DNA of 64,000 nt. Source: Sipunculus nudus (lineage: Eukaryota; Annelida; Sipuncula; Golfingiida; Sipunculidae). Location of the stretch: the NCBI GenBank assembly GCA_026874595.1, contig CM049307.1, positions 41,920,362 through 41,984,361 on the forward strand, in the 5' to 3' direction. The position numbers and the translations under genes are program-made. Below are positions 57,271 to 64,000 of this stretch, one piece after another (the first letter of the stretch is position 1; each line of letters opens with the position of its first letter). Under the pieces are notes generated by a model. The model was not told where the DNA came from and did no database searches. It saw nothing but the letters and a program-made list of their open reading frames with translations.

Positions 57271-59893
57271 TTAGCTCAGCTGACTATAAGTCATCTGAGC
57301 TATAGTCGTGGTCCACTGTCCGTCGTCCGTCCGTCTGTCCGTCCGTCCGTCCGTCCGTCCGTAGATGTGGCACGTTTTGAAACCGTAAGACCTAGGAATC
57401 CAAAATTCAGCATAATGTTAGATGTCCCCAAGATCTCCTACCAAGCCGAAAACTGGGTCTTTGCGACTTCATTCCTTTGAGAAATTAAGGAAAAACCTCA
57501 ATTTTTTATTAAAAACCTATTTTCACACTTTAGGACTGCCTAATATCAAAACCACTCATCTGTTTTTCCTCATATTTCCTATAAATTATCCTCTATATAA
57601 TTCCTATGTACATGCCAGAAATTAGGTCTGTATTATTTAATTTAAAAAAGTTATGGGCCCAAACATAATGCATTTTGTAAATAATCAGTAAAGAAATTTT
57701 ATCACTTAACACAAAACTTGTTAAAGCTAAGCACTTTTTTTCCAGTAATATTACTTTTATTAATCAAAATTAAATTTTATACCCAAAATTAGATCAAAAT
57801 CTCTTAAATTTTTTAAAATATTAGAAAAAATAAAAAATTGGTACCTTAAATTTTGCCCAACTTTGACCATGGCACGTTTTTTTGCTGTAACTGCTGTGGA
57901 TTTAATTTTCACAGCATGTTTTTTGTTAGCATTTCAACTGTTAACACCAAAAATTTGAAACCAGTTGATCAAAAACTGTAGATTTTATTCAAGTTTTCAA
58001 GCACCATGTCACTTATTGCCAGTGTTATGCAGTTTGCTAGAGCTCAGCTCCTGAGCTTCAGCTCTAAGTTCCTTAAATTTGGCATACAGTTAGATTTCTC
58101 CAAAATCCCCTACCATGCCAAGAATTTGGTCACTAGGACTTAATTCCTTTGAGATATCAATGAAAAACTTCATTTTTCCATTAAAAACCCAATGTTACAC
58201 TTTAAGACTGCCTAATATCAAAACCACTGATCTGACTTTGATCATATATAATATACATATTTTTCTATACATTCACTATGCACATGCCAGAAATGATGTC
58301 AGTATTGTGTATTTTTTTTAAGTTATGGGCCCAAACATAATGCACTTTGTAAAAAAATCAAGAAATATATTTACTCCCTTAACAAGGGCATTGCTGAAGC
58401 TAGAGATCTTTTTTGTCAGGGATGTAACATTATTTAATCAAGATTCAATTGAATACCCAAAATTAGTTCTGAATTTTTCAAATTTTATAAGTTATTAGTA
58501 TAAATATAAAATAAGTACCTTAAATTTTGCCCAACTGTGACCATTGCACGTTTGTTTCCCGTGAGCACAGTTGATATAATTTTCATATCATGCACACATA
58601 AGGATTTCAGCTTTTTAGTTTAGAAAGCTGAAAGAAATTTGCCAAATATTGTAGCTTTTATTAATGTTTTTTATGAGACCCTGTCAGACTTTGGCTCTCT
58701 CCAGCCCCTCTTGAGTCACCTGTATGTTGACCTTGTTGACCTTTCATCAAATTATGCACGCTTGAGGGGAGAATCCAGGCAGCTTATGGCCAGCCACAGT
58801 TGATCCGGGTGTTCAACCCAACTCATCTAGTAGTTTTAACCAACAACATAACAATAAACAATAAATTAATAAATTTTTATTGGTTTTTAATAACAAATTA
58901 AAGAAAAATAGAAAAGGAATTTGTTAGTTTATAATAACAGGAAATTAACTTGCAGTTACTGATGATATAAGAATCTTGTATCGATGGGTAGAATGTCACA
59001 TATTCCAAATAACACCATGCAGTCACCTATGGCATTTTTCAGTTCATTTTTAATGATAAAGAAGTAAATCATATTATTCATTACTAATCATTAAGGATTA
59101 TATGAAGGAAATTAATGATAGACAAAGATGCAGTTGATAATATTAATCTAGATTCCTTCTGTGTCTAGTGTGTACATTGATGTGAAATTAGTCCAAAATG
59201 AATATTTTACAGTTATTTTTTAATATAAATAAAAGCCATTAAACCAGGTACTTATGATCATTATTTAAATGTGTGAATTTTGTATATTCTGGATTCTCAA
59301 CATCATTGTTTGGTGAAAACAGAATAAATACCAGACATGGTGCGAATACTTTGTAATTGTATTTAAATACGAATATGATTATGTACTCCATTATAAAATT
59401 TCTTGCATAAAGAATGGGAATTCAGGTACAAATGAAAGTATATGAATACTCGTGCAAATACTTTCAAAATGTATTCATGATTGCATTCATGAATATATTC
59501 TTTAATATTATTTTAATAATCATATCAGTTATATTTCATTTAAAAAAAATCATATGATTCTCTTATTATTTTTAATAAAAATTATATTTGGGACAATATT
59601 TGTAATTTTTTTAATAAATAGTTAAACTCTTATATTATATGTTCTGCTTATAAGTTATATGGCCAAGTCAAAATCTGTGTGACAGTAGTACTCCATTTGT
59701 TAATAAAATAAATGAAATCAATCCTCTTCACTGTCTCCAAAGGTACTATCAAAATCATACATAAGCTAAACAACAACAACTCATAATACAGCTTATATTT
59801 ATTACCACACAAAACCAGCATGTGCCTCATTTCTAAATAATATTTTTTTATCATATATAACAGCTGAGCGTCGTGACCCATAGGTCCCTTGTT
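57271..59893 (-). mobile_element. 2.62-kb non-autonomous element, copy 2
   Basis: It is co-linear with copy 1 (52306-54945) over its whole length in the same orientation. Only scattered substitutions, single-base indels and a shorter (TCCG)n run separate the two. The flanks of the two copies are unrelated, so the copies arose by transposition rather than by segmental duplication. It lies inside the hairpin-ended repeat at 56.4-60.4 kb. Confidence 0.88.
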
Positions 59894-60418
59894 CTACATT
59901 TTAGAGCTGATTATACAAAAACACTCAAAAGCTTGTATCTCAGGAACCATATGGTGGATTGTTATGAAACATGGTACATACCTCTCCAATTTAAATTTAT
60001 AACTGATTATCAGCTTTTGCTAATATCCTAGTTTCGCAATGCAGTGCTTACAGATACTGGCCTAATGTTTGGTCTGTGGGTGCATAATGACCACTTACAG
60101 ATCAAGTTCGCATTTCGTCCCAGTTGACCTATTTTTGACCATATGACAGATCCTGAACATAGAAAATTTCATGAAAGACAGAAATTTTTATGAAAAATTC
60201 ACATGTATAGACTTTTTTTCACAATGCCTGCAGATACTGGCCTGATTTTAGGTGTGTTGCTTGATAATGACCCGTTACAGATCGTGATTGCATTTTGCCC
60301 TTGTTGACCTACTTTTGACTATATGACACCTCCTGAACTTAAAAAATTTTACAAAATTTAACAAATGTTTCTAATTTGCCCCAGGCGGGGGCATTCATGT
60401 CGTTCCGACATATCTAGT

Positions 60419-62745
60419 TTTGGTAATGATTTTTACCAGAGTTTACCAAAACGTAAGGATGTGTTGCTTTAAACTTTGGAACAAACAGGTATTAAGTTTA
60501 AATGAGTTTATCATAAGTAAATATGGAATGTCTTCCATCCCTGTCACACTGCTGTTTGTCTGGTGTTTGTCCCTTTGCTTTGCAGGTTACAAATATTAGG
60601 GCAAATCAATAGTTACATGTAACTTTGATGCTATATATGGTTCTTGCATGGAGCCAGCTCTTCACAATCTCAAGTCCTGCCCTTTTTTTCTGATGCTTTG
60701 TTTTTGCATGTTTGCCTAGGTTTCATTTGATTTGATTAATTAGTTTGAGGTGCACTAGGTTCATACATAAATTCATGTAGCTCTTGTTTTTAACACCATT
60801 TAGCAATCTCCATTTAAACAGCAACTAATGGTTCTTTTTAAGGGTGTACAAAATTTAGGTCTTCCTGCACTTAATTTGTATTCTGTAACTTCACCATGTC
60901 TTTTTTTTATCAATTTTACTTTAATAACTATTTTTCACCTAGGATATTCAAGTATCAAGAACTCATGAATGAATTTTCAGTTTTTGTTTGAAAGATTTTA
61001 TTGATATAAGATAGTACAAAATACACAGTGATCATGAAGTGAATTCAGAGTATAAAAGGGGATTGAGCGCAAGCCTGAAGGCTTAGGTTTGCCCGTTCCC
61101 ATGACATACAGAATCATTGATTATTGACAGTATTGACAAAAGTTCACTTAATGACAGTTTACAAGAGCTTTGTTATTTTCCATTTTGAATTTAATAGACA
61201 ATACAAGACATTTTAAAATTAGTTATTGTTTGATAAGGGGGAAATAAAGAAAGATCCCCAGGGTGAAAACAGTGCACGTTAGAGATGACTGCCTGTATAT
61301 ATCCATTCAAAGAGATGAAAATTAAAGTGAGCTTCATAGATCCAGTGCAGTTTACAATTTCCTGGTTACCCAGCTCCATATATAAGAAATTTGAAGAATC
61401 CATAAGGACTATATAATACATTGACCTATTCTACAAAATGGAGTAACCCACCGCTTGAGATCCTGACAGTTGTAATGTTATAGTGTTACTAAAGATAGCC
61501 ATGCTGCCGGTGACAAGGTGTCAGTTTTATGAATAATGATACCACATTTCTCAAATGTTTTATCAAGAAAGATGAGATCTGATTCAGCTAATTTTTTTTT
61601 GGAGCAAACCTGAATCTGCCATCACTGAAGAATTTAAAAGAAAATAAAACAAAAACAAAATATTTACAAATTCAAAGCCACCTTTCAAATTGAAACATTG
61701 CCTGCTGGTTTCAAGACCGACTTTTTTAATAGGGCTAAATTCCCTCACTAAAAGGCAGCACCGGTGACAGTTTCATTTGCAAAAAAAAAAAAACAAAAAC
61801 AAAAAAAAAACCATGCACACAAGGTGTAAATTGAACCTTCATCCATATCTTGATCTTGTTTAAATTAAATGTGTAAAAATGTCCCCTTTCCTCCAGACCC
61901 ACCTCAATCTGACTTATCTTGTACACAGACACACAAACAGATAAACAATTACAGATTGACAGACTGAAAATATATTCCGGGTAGTGATAAAAACATTATG
62001 AATATCCACAAGTGTTTTTGACTGATGTCAGTTTGATGTTTTGAACCTGTACCTCAGGATGTTTTACACAGCTAGTGAGTGTTTATGATACTTGTGATGT
62101 ATTTATGAGCAAGATTAAGAGCAAAGGAGAAAGTACCATGACACGAGAGAATACAATGTGGGTAAGGTATGATGGTTATCCTGAGGATCCACAGCTTCCC
62201 CACCCCTTTGGTATTCAGACACCATGAAATAATAGATTTATTTTCACCTGTGTAGGACGAGATGTTACAACACAATAAATAGGTAAATAATCCCCACACT
62301 AACTGAGACCCCTGCATTTCAGAACCCCAGGGATCAGGGTACATTCCGTCTACAATATTGGTAACCCCTAAGGAATGTCCATGCGAATGTGAAGTGTGCG
62401 TGATGGGGAATCCAGATGTGTAACTGATGTGTTACCATGTCAGTAACCAGAGATTAACTACCAGTCCTCTCTTTGTACCAGGGACAAACATCTGAAAATA
62501 ATTCTCGGTTTTTCTTCCCAATGTTCATTATCAGTCTGTCTGAGATGAAGGAATTAGATGGTGAATTGAGTTGAAAGGTTAGGCAATATTCAGTATATGA
62601 AGTGTTGGCACTGAGGAAACTTGGGTGTAATCCTGTTAGAAAAATAGCAAGGTAATTCTTTTCGTCGTTGATTTATGCTAAGCTCAGCTTTACATTGAAC
62701 CAGAATATGTCTACACTCTTAATAAACATTTCCATTCATTACATT
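60419..62745. other. gene-poor DNA, partly motif-dense
   Basis: No supported exon. An A-rich tract lies at 61779-61810. The part about 61240-62640 is less repetitive and might be regulatory, but no motif arrangement is decisive. Confidence 0.35.
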
Positions 62746-62750
62746 TAATT

Positions 62751-63930
62751 GTATCCGCCAAAACAAAGTTTTATGGATACTGTGTTTTTGACTGGGTTCA
62801 ACTGCCGATTCTGCGGCGATTTTTGTTTCCAGAGAACTCCTCTGAGACCACCATAGTGATTTTTCTGGAACTTGACCCCATTATTGGGTCACATGTGAAC
62901 TGGTGCCTAAACATTTTGTGTTGACCTCTGACCTTTTCTCTCTCCAGTGCGTCCATTTGTGTATCTGCCATCACACATTAACCCACCTTTATTCAGACTT
63001 GTATGACCAATCGGGCTGAAATTTTGCATGGGTATAGCTCTTAGATAGCTTTATATCATACAAAAAGCTGGTGGCGCAATCTGCAACAATTTTTGCACAG
63101 TGTCCATCTGTTCATCTGCCTTGGGTTAAAATCACTCATATCACTGCAGTGGTTGGACTAATCGACCTGAAAATTTGCCTGTGAATACATCCTGGATAGC
63201 TTTCGCAATTTATGACAGATGTTGCCACCTACATTTACATTTACAATGCAGACATCCATGCTGATGTCTCAGGGGGGGTAAATTATATCCTCCTGAAATT
63301 TTGCATGGTTATAGATCTCACATAGCTCTATATAATATGCAAAACTGGTGGTGCCACCTGCAACCATATTTTGCACAGCATCCTGTTTGTCTGCTGTTGG
63401 AAAAAATCACTCCTATCTCGGCATTGGTTAACTTATTTGCCTTAAATGTTGCATATGTATACATCTTGGATAGCTCTTTTTTTTGTGGCAGATGGTGCCA
63501 CCTTAAATCAAGTACATATGCTGAAGACATCCATCCTACATCTCAGGACTAGTTGATATATCAGCCTGAAATTTTGCATCAGTATAGATCTTACATAGCA
63601 CTACAGGATATACAAATTTGGTGAAACCAACTTACAACCATTTTTGCATGGTGTCCATCTATTCGTCTGCCTTGGGTTAAAATCATATCTCTGCAGGGGT
63701 TTGACTTATCCACCTTAAATTTTGCATTTGTATACATATTTGATAGCTTTCTCTTTAAATAACAGGTGGGGCCACCTACAATCATGTTTACGTGGCAGAC
63801 ATCCATGCTAATATGCAACACATCTCACTCCATTTCTCCTTGCCACTCAATCCATGCCTCACTTCACCCGTCCTACTCTGATTTCGGTGAATACACATTG
63901 TCATTTGTTAACTACCCGGATTCTAGTTAG
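62751..63930 (-). repeat. inverted copy of the hairpin-ended repeat at 20.8-22.2 kb
   Basis: It starts with the hairpin GTATCCGCCAAAAC with GTTTTATGGATAC (62751-62780). It continues with AGAACTCCTCTGAGACCA, the GTGACATGT-type block, and monomers with GGTGGTGCCACC or its variants near 63069, 63348 and 63490, and ends AACTACCCGGATTCTAGTTA. All blocks appear in reverse order and orientation relative to 20.9-22.2 kb. Confidence 0.75.
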
Positions 63931-64000
63931 ACTTGTATTCTGAAATTGAATCTAACAATATCTTCAAAGATTAAGAATAGCATAGACATTGTTGAAAGTA

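Larger units (their letters stand above)
56436..60418 (+). repeat. GGGGCAT hairpin-ended repeat, split by later insertions
   Basis: The left end is a hairpin, ATGCCCCTGCCAC with GTGGCCGGGGCAT (56436-56464). Monomers of about 180 bases follow, with CCTGCAGATATTGGCCTGAT at about 56549, 56729 and 56908. The series resumes at about 60010-60350 (CAGATACTGGCCTGAT) and closes with GCCCCAGGCGGGGGCATTCA and TATCTAGTT at 60418. The material between about 57040 and 59893 belongs to other repeats that inserted into it. Confidence 0.75.

Noticed and set aside
52477-58321. Pairs of short frames repeated at 52.5/57.4 kb and 53.2/58.1 kb
   Set aside because: They occur twice only because the 2.6-kb element is duplicated; frames are short, AT-driven and lack domains.

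Overview
The window is animal nuclear DNA. It is AT-rich, intron-bearing and crowded with short non-autonomous repeats and tRNA-derived SINEs. The long split gene, the SINE type and repeats with an AACAAGGGACCC-type terminus (a style I associate with bivalve genomes) suggest a mollusc, most likely a bivalve. That placement is inference; nothing here fixes the species.

Two protein-coding genes can be supported. The first is a complete five-coding-exon gene on the minus strand (14487-25645). It encodes a 235-residue VAMP7-type R-SNARE: N-terminal longin domain, R-SNARE motif with the zero-layer arginine, and a C-terminal membrane anchor followed by a Pro-rich luminal tail. A non-coding first exon and CpG-richer promoter probably lie about 14 kb upstream, at 39.78-40.07 kb, where the promoter looks bidirectional. 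The second is a compact intronless gene on the plus strand (CDS 18948-19307), nested antisense in the last intron of the VAMP7-like gene. It has the full architecture of a replication-dependent histone gene: CCAAT box, TATA box, histone-type cap motif, short leader, C-ending codons, and a consensus histone 3' stem-loop 41 bases after the stop. Yet it encodes a slightly acidic, apparently all-helical 119-residue protein that I do not recognise and that is not a histone. This is the most interesting item in the window.

Layout: 1-7000 gene-poor DNA with microsatellites and a repeat; 7.06-7.76 kb a promoter-like island with CCAAT boxes; 8.8-14.5 kb probable 3' UTR or flank of the VAMP7-like gene; 14.5-25.65 kb VAMP7-like coding exons with the nested gene; 26-39.7 kb probable first intron, filled with repeats, a 569-base insertion carrying a 9-base target duplication, and a 2.86-kb foldback element; 39.8-40.1 kb promoter; 40.1-50.4 kb gene-poor DNA with SINEs and a MITE-like element; 50.4-56 kb two islands that look like conserved non-coding regulatory DNA around a 2.6-kb element; 56.4-60.4 kb a nest of repeats that includes a second near-identical copy of that element; 60.4-64 kb non-coding DNA ending in an inverted copy of the repeat seen at 20.9-22.2 kb.

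I found no rRNA, tRNA gene, CRISPR array or intact transposase. All homology statements come from reading translations by eye.
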